A stretch of DNA of 64,000 nucleotides from Haemophilus haemolyticus (GTDB lineage: Bacteria; Pseudomonadota; Gammaproteobacteria; Enterobacterales; Pasteurellaceae): NCBI RefSeq assembly GCF_003352385.1, contig NZ_CP031243.1:970501-1034500 (forward strand). Direction: 5' to 3'. This document shows positions 27,722 through 38,730 of the stretch, piece by piece. Both the position numbers and the translations under genes were made by a program. The first letter of the stretch is position 1, and every line of letters starts with the position of its first letter. The notes below the pieces were generated by a model. That model worked only from the letters and a program-made list of their open reading frames with translations, was not told the DNA's origin and did not search any database.

Positions 27722-30700
27722 ATGAAAACGGCTTTTTTCCAACCTGATATTCCAACCCAACCCAATGATCACAAAATTTTAGGCAATGTCTTACAAGGTG
27801 CTGATGCATTGGCGATTAGTGAAATTGCAGAGCAAAACCAAAATTTAACCGTAGTGGTGACACCAGATACGCGAAGTGCTGTGCGTTTATCACGTGTTTT
27901 ATCGGAATTAAGCAGCCAAAATGTATGCCTTTTTCCTGATTGGGAAACCTTACCTTACGATACCTTTTCTCCCCATCAAGAAATCATTTCCTCTCGTTTA
28001 AGTGCGCTTTTCCATTTACAAAATGCGAAAAAAGGCATTTTCTTATTGCCGATTTCGACATTAATGCAACGCCTTTGCCCGCCACAATATTTACAACACA
28101 ATGTGCTTCTGATTAAAAAAGGCGATCGCTTGGTCATTGATAAAATGCGCTTAAAATTAGAAGCAGCGGGCTATCGTGCTGTGGAGCAAGTATTAGAACA
28201 CGGCGAGTACGCAGTTCGTGGTGCTTTGTTGGATCTCTTCCCAATGGGAAGTGCGGTGCCTTTTCGTCTTGATTTTTTTGATGATGAAATTGATTCTATT
28301 CGTACTTTTGATGTGGATACGCAACGCACTCTTGATGAAATTAGCTCAATTAATCTTTTGCCAGCTCATGAATTTCCAACGGATGATAAAGGGATTGAAT
28401 TTTTCCGTGCGCAATTTCGTGAAACCTTTGGTGAAATTCGCCGAGATCCTGAACATATTTATCAGCAAATCAGTAAAGGTACCTTGATTTCTGGCATTGA
28501 ATATTGGCAGCCACTTTTCTTTTCTGAAATGGCGACTTTGTTTGATTATTTGCCAGCACAAACGCTGTTTTTGGATATGGAAAACAACCAAACGCAAGGC
28601 GAGCGTTTTTATCAAGATGCCAAACAGCGTTATGAACAACGTAAAGTGGATCCCATGCGTCCGCTTTTATCGCCTGAAAAATTATGGCTTAATGTTGATG
28701 AAGTCAATCGCCGATTGAAATCTTATCCACGCATTACATTTAAAGCGGAAAAAGTGCGGTCATCGGTACGCCAGAAAAATTTACCTGTTGTCGCTTTACC
28801 AGAAGTGACCATTCAATCCCAGCAAAAAGAACCATTGGGACAACTCCGTCAATTTATTGAGCATTTTAAAGGAAATGTACTGTTTTCTGTGGAGACGGAA
28901 GGTCGCCGAGAGACGTTGCTTGATTTGCTTTCACCGTTAAAACTCAAGCCAAAACAAATTCAATCCTTGGAACAGGCTGAAAATGAAAAGTTTAGCTTGT
29001 TAGTCAGCTCTCTTGAACAAGGTTTTATAATTGAACAATCCCTTCCTGTTGCGATTATTGGTGAAGCTAATTTACTTGGCGAGCGCGTTCAACAACGTTC
29101 TAGAGATAAACGTAAAACGATTAATCCTGACACGCTTGTGCGCAATCTTGCCGAGTTGAAAATAGGGCAACCAGTTGTGCATCTTGATCACGGTGTGGGG
29201 CGTTATGGCGGTTTGGTCACCTTAGATACAGGCGGAATTAAAGCCGAATATTTGCTGCTAAATTATGCAAATGAATCGAAACTTTATGTGCCAGTGACTT
29301 CATTACATCTGATTAGCCGTTATGTTGGTGGTTCTGATGAAAGTGCGCCATTACATAAACTGGGTAACGAGGCTTGGGCGAAATCGCGCCAAAAAGCAGC
29401 GGAGAAAATTCGTGATGTGGCGGCCGAGTTATTAGATGTTATGCACACGTAGCGAAAGAAGCTTGCTTTAAATATGATCGTGAAGAATTTCAACAATTTG
29501 CTGCAACCTTTCCTTTTGAAGAAACTTACGATCAGGAAATGGCAATTAATGCGGTAATTTCGGATATGTGTCAGCCTAAGGCAATGGATCGCCTTGTTTG
29601 TGGTGATGTGGGGTTTGGTAAAACTGAAGTGGCAATGCGTGCTGCCTTTTTGGCTGTGATGAATCATAAGCAAGTAGCAGTGCTAGTGCCAACTACACTG
29701 TTAGCCCAACAGCATTATGAGAATTTTAAAGATCGTTTTGCGAATTTGCCTGTGAACGTAGAAGTGTTATCGCGTTTTAAAACCGCAAAAGAACAAAAAC
29801 AAATTCTGGAAAATCTTGCAGAAGGCAAAGTCGATATACTGATTGGTACCCATAAATTAATTCAATCAGATGTCAAATTTAGCGATCTTGGCTTGTTGAT
29901 TATTGATGAAGAACACCGTTTTGGTGTAGGGCAAAAAGAGAAAATAAAACAGCTTCGTGCGAATATCGATATTCTTACGCTAACGGCAACGCCAATTCCT
30001 CGAACGCTTAATATGGCGATGAATGGCATTCGTGATCTGTCTATTATTTCTACGCCTCCTGCACGCCGATTAAGTATTAAAACCTTTGTACGCCAGAATG
30101 ACGATCTTGTTATACGAGAAGCGATTTTGCGTGAAATCTTACGTGGCGGGCAGGTTTATTATCTTCACAATGATGTCGCAAGCATTGAAAATACAGCAGA
30201 AAAACTGACCGCACTTGTGCCTGAAGCACGAGTGATTGTGGGGCACGGACAAATGCGAGAACGTGAATTAGAACGTGTGATGAGTGATTTTTATCATCAG
30301 CGTTATAACGTGTTAGTTTGTTCAACCATTATCGAAACGGGTATTGATGTACCAACGGCAAATACCATTATTATTGAACGAGCGGATCATTTTGGCTTGG
30401 CTCAGTTGCATCAATTACGTGGACGAGTTGGGCGTTCACATCATCAGGCTTATGCTTATTTGCTTACGCCCCCACCTAAAATGATGACAAAAGATGCTGA
30501 ACGCCGCCTAGATGCGTTAGAAAATCTTGATAATCTTGGGGCTGGTTTTATTTTAGCAACCCACGATTTAGAGATTCGTGGCGCTGGCGAATTACTCGGA
30601 AACGAACAAAGCGGACAAATTGAAAGCATCGGTTTTTCGCTTTATATGGAATTATTGGATGCAGCGGTTAAAGCGTTAAAAGAAGGGCGAGAGCCATCAT

Positions 30701-31155
30701 TAGAAGAATTGACGCAACAACAAGCGGATATTGAATTGCGCGTACCTGCTTTATTGCCAGATGATTATTTAGGTGATGTGAATATGCGTTTATCCTTTTA
30801 TAAACGTATTGCCGCAGCAGAGAGTAAATCAGAGTTGGACGAGTTAAAAGTTGAGTTAATAGATCGATTCGGATTATTGCCTGACGCGACAAAAAATTTA
30901 CTGCAAATTGCAGAGTTGCGTTTGTTGGTTGAGCCGTTAAAAGTTGTGCGAATTGATGCAGGAACGCAAGGCGGTTTTATTGAGTTTTCACCAAAAGCAC
31001 AAGTGAATCCAGATAAATTTATTCAATTAATTCAAAAAGAACCTATTGTGTATCGATTTGATGGCCCATTGAAATTTAAGTTTATGAAAGATCTATCAGA
31101 TAACAAAGTGCGGTTAGAATTTGTGGTAGATTTGTTAAGAACGATTGCTGCATAA
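27722..31155 (+). pseudogene. mfd: Transcription-repair coupling factor, frameshifted as given
   Basis: Together the two frames encode a complete Mfd of about 1,145 residues: N-terminal UvrB-homology region, RNA polymerase interaction domain (residues about 480-540), then translocase motifs I (CGDVGFGKTEVA), II (IIDEEHRFG) and VI (QLRGRVGR), and the C-terminal regulatory domain. The frame from 27722 ends at TAG 29450-29452 after AAELLDVMHT, and the rest continues in another frame from about 29440. The junction (29438-29470) looks eroded, reading YAHVAKEACFKYDR where relatives, as I recall, have YA-REA-KGFAFKYDR. Several small deletions in one spot suggest sequence error or recent loss. Mfd removes stalled RNA polymerase and recruits UvrA. 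Confidence 0.85.
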
Positions 31156-31159
31156 AAAG

Positions 31160-31189
31160 AAGTCCGATCATTGTGATCGGACTTTTTTC
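31160..31189. terminator. Bidirectional terminator between mfd and htrA
   Basis: AAGTCCGATCA and TGATCGGACTT form an 11-bp stem around TTG with flanking A and T runs on both sides. Confidence 0.88.
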
Positions 31190-31207
31190 TTAAATATATC
31201 AAGCAGA

Positions 31208-32599
31208 TTATTGCACTAATAAATAGAAATTACTGTTACCTCGTAAAATATTAAGTGCAACTGCTGATGGCTCAGTTTCAAGCACTTTATTTAATTCACG
31301 AATGTTTTCGATCATTTGACGATTAATACCAATAATAATATCGCCCGCTTTTAAACCACGTTGTGCAGCCAGCGAATTAGGTTGAATTTTTGTGATTTCA
31401 ATGCCTTTAACGCCTTTTGCATCGTAGTCTTTCAATGTTGCGCCATTTAATGCAGGCAACTCAGTTTTTGAGGAAAGTTGGCTACCATCATCCGCTTGTA
31501 ATTTCACTTTAACATCGTGGGATTTGCCGTCTCGTAAGTAAGTCAAGCTAATCTCTTTGCCTGCACCAGTGGTTGCAATTTTTGCACGCATTTCAGCAAA
31601 ACTTGAGATTTTTTGACCGTTCATTGCCGTGATAATATCGCCCGCTTTAAGACCTGCTTTTTCAGCAGCTGATTTCGGTAATACTTCACTCACAAATGCG
31701 CCTTGTTGCGCGCTTACATTAAAGGCTTTGGCTAAATCAGCATTGAGTTCGCCACCTTTAATACCAAGCAATCCGCGACGTACTTGACCAAATTCTAAAA
31801 TTTGTTGCACTAAATTGCTTGCTTGATTACTTGGAATCGCAAAGGCAATTCCTGCATTACCACCGCTTGGAGAAATAATTGCGGTATTAATGCCAATAAG
31901 TTCGCCATTTAGATTGACTAATGCACCACCCGAATTACCGCGGTTTACGGCTGCATCGGTTTGAATGTAGTTTTCATAAGTACCACTGTCAGAGCCTGTT
32001 GAACGACCTAATGCAGAAACAATGCCTGATGTAACAGTTTGACCTAAACCAAATGGATTACCAATTGCAACAGTAAAATCGCCTACGCGTAATTTATCGG
32101 AATCAGCAAATTTTATTTCTGTTAAATTACTTGGTTTTTCAAGCTGTACTAATGCAATATCTGATTGCTCATCTTTACCCACTAATTTCGCTTTAAATTC
32201 ACGCCCATCTTGTAATTGCACGGTAATTTTATCAGCATCATCAATAACGTGATTATTGGTTAAAACATAGCCTTTGCTTGCATTGATAATGACACCAGAA
32301 CCTAAACCACGGAAATTACGTTTTGATTCTCCGCGTCCACTAAATTGTTCGGCAAAACGATCGCCAAAGAAGAATTTAAATTCTTCAGGAATATCGTCTT
32401 GAAAAGGAGAACGAGAATCAACTTTTGCTTTTCCTTCAACGGAAAGCGTCACCACCGCAGGTTGAACTTTTTCTAACATTGGTGCAAGACTGTTTTGTTC
32501 CGAAACAAAACTTGGCAAAGTGGCTTGAGCAACAAATGATGTGCTTAATACACTTAATCCAAGTGCAATACTATTTAATACAAAACGTGTTTTTTTCAT
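31208..32599 (-). CDS. htrA: Periplasmic serine protease/chaperone HtrA (DegP/DegQ)
   Basis: 463 residues from ATG 32599, which follows TGGAG; the longer in-frame start at 32665 would precede the signal peptide. A signal peptide (MKKTRFVLNSIALGLSVLST, cleaved near AQA) leads into a trypsin-like domain with the catalytic His in TNNHVIDDAD, Asp in QSDIALVQL and Ser in GNSGGALVNL, followed by two PDZ domains (first near GLLGIKGGEL, second near KGIEITKIQPNS). HtrA degrades or refolds damaged envelope proteins, including autotransporters in transit. Confidence 0.95.
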   Translation of the reverse strand: MKKTRFVLNSIALGLSVLSTSFVAQATLPSFVSEQNSLAPMLEKVQPAVVTLSVEGKAKVDSRSPFQDDIPEEFKFFFGDRFAEQFSGRGESKRNFRGLGSGVIINASKGYVLTNNHVIDDADKITVQLQDGREFKAKLVGKDEQSDIALVQLEKPSNLTEIKFADSDKLRVGDFTVAIGNPFGLGQTVTSGIVSALGRSTGSDSGTYENYIQTDAAVNRGNSGGALVNLNGELIGINTAIISPSGGNAGIAFAIPSNQASNLVQQILEFGQVRRGLLGIKGGELNADLAKAFNVSAQQGAFVSEVLPKSAAEKAGLKAGDIITAMNGQKISSFAEMRAKIATTGAGKEISLTYLRDGKSHDVKVKLQADDGSQLSSKTELPALNGATLKDYDAKGVKGIEITKIQPNSLAAQRGLKAGDIIIGINRQMIENIRELNKVLETEPSAVALNILRGNSNFYLLVQ

Positions 32600-32793
32600 A
32601 AAATACTCCAAAATAGATTTCAGACAACGTGGTCTATAAGACAAAAAAATAGAAAAAATGTTCAATAAGAGGAGAGCAAATTATCTTGTTTAAAAGGAAA
32701 TCGGAGCAGTATAAAAACGGCCTTACAAGTAGCAAATTCTATAAATTTATGTTCTAATACGCGCAATTTTCTAGTCAATAAAAAGGTCAAAAA

Positions 32794-33684
32794 ATGAGCT
32801 GGATTAACCGAATTTTTAGTAAAAGTCCTTCTTCTTCCACTCGAAAAGCCAATGTGCCGGAAGGCGTGTGGACAAAATGTACTTCTTGTGAACAAGTACT
32901 TTATAGTGAAGAGCTTAAACGTAATCTTTATGTTTGCCCGAAATGTGGTCATCATATGCGTATTGATGCGCGTGAGCGTTTATTAAACTTATTGGACGAA
33001 GGTTCAAGCCAAGAAATAGCGGCAGATTTAGAACCAAAAGATATTTTAAAATTTAAAGATCTAAAGAAATATAAAGATCGTATCAGTGCGGCGCAAAAAG
33101 AAACGGGCGAGAAAGATGCACTAATCACTATGACAGGTACACTTTATAATATGCCAATTGTTGTGGCTGCATCGAACTTTGCTTTTATGGGCGGTTCAAT
33201 GGGTTCTGTGGTTGGTGCAAAATTTGTTAAAGCAGCTGAAAAGGCAATGGAAATGAATTGTCCGTTTGTATGTTTCTCTGCAAGTGGCGGTGCACGTATG
33301 CAAGAAGCCTTGTTTTCTTTAATGCAAATGGCAAAAACTAGCGCGGTGCTTGCCCAAATGCGTGAAAAAGGCGTGCCATTTATTTCAGTATTAACGGATC
33401 CGACTTTAGGCGGCGTATCAGCCAGTTTTGCGATGTTAGGGGATTTAAATATTGCCGAGCCAAAAGCTTTAATTGGTTTTGCTGGTCCACGTGTTATCGA
33501 ACAAACCGTACGTGAAAAACTCCCAGAAGGTTTCCAACGTAGTGAGTTTTTACTTGAGAAAGGGGCAATTGATATGATCGTGAAACGTTCAGAAATGCGT
33601 AAAACTTTAGCAAGTGTACTGAGTAAATTAACGAATCAACCTTCTCCTTTTGTAGAACCTGAACTCATTTCAGAAGATGAATAA
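32794..33684 (+). CDS. accD: Acetyl-CoA carboxylase carboxyltransferase subunit beta
   Basis: At 296 residues this is standard AccD. The N-terminal zinc ribbon has four Cys in [16 protein letters not shown] and YVCPKCGHH. The carboxyltransferase crotonase fold follows with [18 protein letters not shown] and [12 protein letters not shown]. With AccA it transfers carboxyl from biotin to acetyl-CoA, the first step of fatty-acid synthesis. It overlaps folC by eight bases. Confidence 0.96.
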   Translation: MSWINRIFSKSPSSSTRKANVPEGVWTKCTSCEQVLYSEELKRNLYVCPKCGHHMRIDARERLLNLLDEGSSQEIAADLEPKDILKFKDLKKYKDRISAAQKETGEKDALITMTGTLYNMPIVVAASNFAFMGGSMGSVVGAKFVKAAEKAMEMNCPFVCFSASGGARMQEALFSLMQMAKTSAVLAQMREKGVPFISVLTDPTLGGVSASFAMLGDLNIAEPKALIGFAGPRVIEQTVREKLPEGFQRSEFLLEKGAIDMIVKRSEMRKTLASVLSKLTNQPSPFVEPELISEDE

Positions 33685-34990
33685 TATGCAACTTAAAGCC
33701 ACTTCGCCACTCGCTGAGTGGCTTTCTTATTTGGAAAAAAGCCATTTTAAACCCATTGATCTTGGTTTAGATCGTATTAAATCCGTGGCAGAAAAATTGG
33801 ATTTACTTCATCCTGCCCCTTATGTGATAACTGTGGGAGGGACGAATGGTAAAGGCACAACTTGCCGCTTATTAGAAACGATTTTGCTTAATCACGGATT
33901 ACGTGTGGGCGTGTATTCTTCGCCTCATTTACTACGTTATAACGAGCGAGTACGCATTCAAAATCAAGATTTACCGGATGAAGCACATACTGCCTCTTTT
34001 GCTTTTATTGATGAGAACAAAACAGAATCACTCACTTATTTTGAATTTAGCACCCTTTCTGCATTGCATTTATTTAAGCAAGCGAAATTAGATGTGGTGA
34101 TTTTAGAAGTGGGGTTGGGTGGTCGTTTAGATGCAACCAATATTGTGGATAGCCATCTTGCGGTGATTACTAGCATCGATATTGATCACACCGATTTCCT
34201 TGGGGATACCAGAGAGGCCATTGCTTTTGAAAAAGCAGGAATTTTCCGTGAAAATTGCCCTGTCGTGATTGGTGAACCTAATGTGCCGCAAACAATGTTA
34301 GATCAGGCTGAAAAATTACATTGTCAAGTTTCTCGACGTGATGTGGATTGGTCATTTGAGCAAAATGCTGAAAATTGGCAATGGCAAAATAAAAAAGTGC
34401 GGTTAGGAAATTTACCGTTTTGTCAGATTCCATTGGCGAATGCCGCAACGGCTCTGGCTGCTGTTCAATGTTTACCTTTTGATATTTCAGAACAGACTTT
34501 GCGAAAATCTTTGCAAGAGGTAGAACTGGTTGGTCGTTTTCAAGCTATAAAAGCAGATAGACGTGAAAAATTAGCGGATTATCTTGGCGTACCAGTTGAA
34601 ACCTTGCCAATAATTATCGTTGATGTGGGGCATAATCCTCATGCCGCAAAATATTTATCTGAAAAATTGACCGCACTTAAATGCAACATTGAGGGCAAAA
34701 TTATTGCCGTATGTGGGATGCTCAAAGACAAAGATGCAAATGGTGTATTTGCGCATTTAACGCCTATTATTGATGAATGGCATTGCGTAACCTTAGGTGG
34801 CTATCGCGGGCAGTCAGGCGATGAATTAGCAGAGAAATTGAAAAGTCATTTCCCACAAGTTCAAGTTACATCAGATAATTCTGTTATGGATGGCGTGCGT
34901 ACAGCACTTAAAAGTGCGGTGAAAAATGATGTTGTTTTAATCTTTGGATCTTTCCACACCGTTGCCGAATTTTGGGCTGTGGTGGAATAA
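33677..34990 (+). CDS. folC: Folylpolyglutamate synthase / dihydrofolate synthase
   Basis: At 437 residues this Mur-ligase-type enzyme has the P-loop [16 protein letters not shown] (as read near residue 50-65), the omega-loop [26 protein letters not shown] and the C-terminal [10 protein letters not shown]. It adds glutamate to dihydropteroate and folates. ATG 33677 overlaps the accD stop, and a second ATG nine bases on is an equal candidate. An operon with accD is the usual gammaproteobacterial arrangement. Confidence 0.95.
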   Translation: MNNMQLKATSPLAEWLSYLEKSHFKPIDLGLDRIKSVAEKLDLLHPAPYVITVGGTNGKGTTCRLLETILLNHGLRVGVYSSPHLLRYNERVRIQNQDLPDEAHTASFAFIDENKTESLTYFEFSTLSALHLFKQAKLDVVILEVGLGGRLDATNIVDSHLAVITSIDIDHTDFLGDTREAIAFEKAGIFRENCPVVIGEPNVPQTMLDQAEKLHCQVSRRDVDWSFEQNAENWQWQNKKVRLGNLPFCQIPLANAATALAAVQCLPFDISEQTLRKSLQEVELVGRFQAIKADRREKLADYLGVPVETLPIIIVDVGHNPHAAKYLSEKLTALKCNIEGKIIAVCGMLKDKDANGVFAHLTPIIDEWHCVTLGGYRGQSGDELAEKLKSHFPQVQVTSDNSVMDGVRTALKSAVKNDVVLIFGSFHTVAEFWAVVE

Positions 34991-35003
34991 AATTTATCAT
35001 TAA

Positions 35004-35043
35004 AACAAAGGGCTGATATTTAAAATCAGCCCTTTGTCTTTTT
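35004..35043. terminator. Terminator between folC and TAA-2
   Basis: ACAAAGGGCTGAT pairs with ATCAGCCCTTTGT around a 7-base loop, followed by CTTTTTAAAA. It lies between the convergent folC and TAA-2 genes. Confidence 0.85.
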
Positions 35044-35072
35044 AAAAGGGGATTATCTCCCTAGATTAATGA

Positions 35073-38000
35073 TTACCAATGATAGCCAACACCGACACCC
35101 GCTGAATAATCCTTACTGGTATTTGCCGTACCGACAAATTTTACAACGGTTTTCCCATTATCAGACATTCTTGAGTAGCTGACTGCCACAGCTGAAGAGC
35201 CCGCAGAAATACCACTACCCGCAGCAAACATTGATTTACCTGGAATAGTCGATTGTGGTAATGCAGCCGCAGCAGCGATTGTTGCACTTAATCCATTTAC
35301 GCGTTTATCAAGTTTATTAACACGATTTTCAAGATGATGAATGCGTTGATCCATAATACGGATTTCTTGTGGTTTCATTCCAGTTGGACCTTGAGGACCA
35401 ATAGGACCCGTATCTCCTTTATCGCCTTTATCACCTTTGTCGCCTTTAGGACCTGTTGCTCCAATATCACCTTTAGGGCCTTGTGCACCAGCTGCACCAT
35501 CTTGTCCAGGATCACCTTTATCGCCTTTAGGGCCTTGTGCACCAGCTGCACCATCTTGTCCAGGATCACCTTTATCACCTTTAGGGCCTTGTGCACCAGC
35601 TGCACCATCTTGTCCAGGATCACCTTTATCACCTTTATCACCTTTAGGGCCTTGTGCACCAGCTGCACCATCTTGTCCAGGATCACCTTTATCGCCTTTA
35701 GGGCCTTGTGCACCAGCTGCACCATCTTGTCCAGGATCACCTTTATCGCCTTTAGGGCCTTGTGCACCAGCTGCACCATCTTGTCCAGGATCACCTTTAT
35801 CACCTTTAGGGCCTTGTGCACCAGCTGCACCATCTTGTCCAGGATCACCTTTATCGCCTTTAGGGCCTTGTGCACCAGCTGCACCATCTTGTCCAGGATC
35901 ACCTTTATCACCTTTAGGGCCTTGTGCACCAGCTGCACCATCTTGTCCAGGATCCTTTATCACCTTTATCACTTTAGGCCTTGTGCACCAGCTGCACCAT
36001 CTTGTCCAGGATCACCTTTATCGCCTTTAGGCCTTGTGCACCAGCTGCACCATCTTGTCCAGATCACTTTATCGCCTTTAGGGCCTTGTGCACCAGCTGC
36101 ACCATCTTGTCCAGGATCACCTTTATCACCTTTAGGGCCTTGTGCACCAGCTGCACCATCTTGTCCAGGATCACCTTTATCACCTTTATCACCTTTAGGG
36201 CCTTGTGCACCAGCTGCACCATCTTGTCCAGGATCACCTTTATCACCTTTAGGGCCTTGTGCACCAGCTGCACCATCTTGTCCAGGATCACCTTTATCGC
36301 CTTTAGGGCCTTGTGCACCAGCTGCACCATCTTGTCCAGGATCACCTTTATCGCCTTTAGGGCCTTGTGCACCAGCTGCACCATCTTGTCCAGGATCACC
36401 TTTATCACCTTTAGGGCCTTGTGCACCAGCTGCACCATCTTGTCCAGGATCACCTTTATCACCTTTATCACCTTTATCACCTTTAGGGCCTGCAACTCCT
36501 GCATCACCCGTTGTATTTTTCGTATTCGAGCCTACAAAAATAAAGTCACCTTTAGAATCAGTACGTTTTTCTGCATATAAACCATCTCCAAAATCCATGC
36601 GCAAGCCATTGACTAAAAGATCTTTTGCAACTTCTGTTGTACCAATTGGTGTTGAGGCATTGCCTTTCGCCCCTCCTGTATAGAAAGAAGCTCGAGGAAT
36701 AAAACTAAAGAGTTGTGAACCATTGATTGCATCGGTACTGTCCGCTGAAATTAAGCCTGGCGCAACGTGTTGGATTCGGCGAGTTTGTGTTTCATTACCT
36801 ACGCTAAATACACCTACAACATTTTTGCCACCTGCAAAATTAAATGTATGGTTATCAATTCCCATAGAATTGTAATTCTTATCAGTACCCATTGAATAAT
36901 TTGAAGTAGATACTGTGGTTGCATTACTGCCTATTGCTACACTATCTGCAATGCTTGCATTTGCTTTATAACCTAAAGCCAAAGATCGTACTTCTGAAGC
37001 TTTACTTTCATTCCCGAATGCTGCTGCATTCGCTTTCGTGGCTACAGCTTGTTTACCAACTGCAATCGCGTAGTTTACGGGCAGCCCTTTTATTTTACGA
37101 ACAGTTTTCTTTGTACCATCAGATTGTGTTTCTTCCACGTTCTCGTATTCAACACCAGCTTCATGACCAATAGAGATATTGTCATCACCAGTGAGTTTAT
37201 TTCCAGCATTTTTACCCATTGCAAGGTTATTATCACCAGTTACATCATTGCCTGCTTGGTATCCTGCTGCATAGTTATTGTTACCTGTTACGTTTTTACC
37301 CGCTTCGGCACCTGCTACAAAGTTATTGCTGCCCGTTACTTTATTGCCGCTTTCATGACCCAAGGATGTATTGAAGCTTCCTGTTATTTCTTTTCCTGAT
37401 TCTTTACCTAAAACAACGTTACTGTCACCTCTGATCCTGCTACCAGAATTGACGCCTGCGGCAAGGTTATCTTGACCAGCAATCCATCTTCCCGCACTAT
37501 ATCCAAAAGCGATATTGTGCTCTGCACCATCTACAGTACCTTTATCTTTTGTCTCAATAAACTTGCCATCGGCATCATAGATATCTTCCCAATCATGACC
37601 GACATAATTCCCTGCATTTTCAGCAAAGGCAAGGTTGAAGTTACCAACCACATTATTTCCAGAGTATTTGCCGAAAGCCATATTATTAGAACCCACGGAT
37701 TGCCCGTAGACACCAGCCGCATTTTTGTGGCCATCTACTTTTGAACCAGCTCCTAGACCAAATGCTAAGTTATACACGCCTTTTACATTTTGACCTGCGT
37801 TTTGACCTAAAGCTATATTGCGGCTACCTGATGTATTTTGACCAGCATCTTGACCATAGGCGAAGTTATGATCACCTGTTACATTTGTTCCTGCATGATG
37901 ACCTAAAGCAAAGTTGTCATTACCCTCTACTCCTTCTCCTGCGTGGAAACCAAAATTGACATTTCGGCTTCCTTTGTTGTTATATCCAGAATTTTCACCA

Positions 38001-38503
38001 AAATTGAAGTTATAGCTACCCCAGCTGACAGCATCACTAGAATAAGAATTTTCACCGAAAGAAAAGTTATAGCTACCTGATGCTCGGCGAGCTGCATGTG
38101 AACCAAAGGCATATACATATTCCCCACCTGCATTCCAGCCAGCCGCTTCCCCAAAGATAAATTTATATTTGCTAACTCCCCACATGCCTTCTCCAGCATG
38201 TTCACCTACGAGTAAAAGATATTTAGCATTGCCCTTATCATTACCAGCATCATGACCTGCGCTCTCACCAATAACCAAACTATAGGAGCCGCCAAATCCT
38301 TTATTCCCAGTTGTATTCATAATATTATTGCGGGCGTTTGAATATAAATTAGTACCATCACCAGCGATAATATTATTACCATTATTGCCACCATAGGTAG
38401 GTGGTGTTCCTGCAATAACATCATCAGAAACCGCCCCAAACGAATAAGTGGACCACAAAGCCAAAGTAATTAGAGAATAAGAAAAAGAAGTTTTTGTATT
38501 CAT
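35073..38503 (-). pseudogene. Trimeric autotransporter adhesin with collagen-like stalk (TAA-2), frameshifted as given
   Basis: The N-terminus is a short signal peptide (MNTKTSFSYSLITLALWSTY, cleaved near SFGA) with no extended region, unlike TAA-1 and TAA-3. A head of many degenerate repeats of the form NxAxGxxAGxxVxG follows (residues about 60-520), then a neck (STDAINGSQLFSF), a long Gly-X-Y stalk, a short coil (ENRVNKLDKRVNGL) and a YadA anchor ending GVGVGYHW. The open frame from 38503 stops at 35969 and the anchor lies in the frame ending 35073. Comparing repeat units shows about seven missing bases between 35955 and 36070; restoring them gives exactly 1,146 codons. So the break is confined to the repeats. 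Confidence 0.88.
35468..36492 (-). repeat. 54-nt collagen-like repeat array (about 18 units)
   Basis: Each unit encodes DPGQDGAAGAQGPKGDKG, that is six Gly-X-Y triplets; occasional units have an added GDK triplet. I count about 18 copies of the DPGQDGAAGAQ core, with about nine on each side of the damaged stretch. Units are almost identical at the nucleotide level (differences only cgc/cac-type), which points to recent expansion or gene conversion. Unit number can change without a frame change. Confidence 0.93.
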
Positions 38504-38677
38504 AATAAAAAATCGTATAAAAGAAGAATTTCTTACGACAGAAGAAAATTGACTAGATCGAACAGATAGATCCTTATCTTTTCTGTCACCAAATAACAGG
38601 AAAAGAGAAGTACTACATTGAATGTTAGTGAGAGATTAGGATTTTAATTTTTCGATGTGTAACTATGTTACACATCC

Positions 38678-38712
38678 CCCTGTAGTACTACAGGGCGTTT
38701 ACACGCCCTGAT
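38678..38712. terminator. Paired hairpins between the autotransporter gene and TAA-2
   Basis: CCTGTAGTACTACAGG and CAGGGCGT-TTAC-ACGCCCTG lie end to end in the 227-base gap after the autotransporter stop. There is no clean T-run on the minus strand, so termination may be partial and TAA-2 may be partly co-transcribed. The rest of the gap (38504-38677) shows no gene. Confidence 0.5.
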
Positions 38713-38730
38713 TATTCTCTTTGTTGCTCA

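Noticed and set aside
35468..36492. Regular repeats that could suggest a CRISPR array
   Set aside because: There are no unique spacers, units are contiguous and coding, and no cas genes are nearby. The same holds for the TAA-1 repeat.
35334..36683. Long plus-strand and alternate minus-strand frames across the collagen repeats
   Set aside because: They arise from the stop-free 54-nt unit in other frames; the Gly-X-Y frame continues into head and anchor domains and is the real one.
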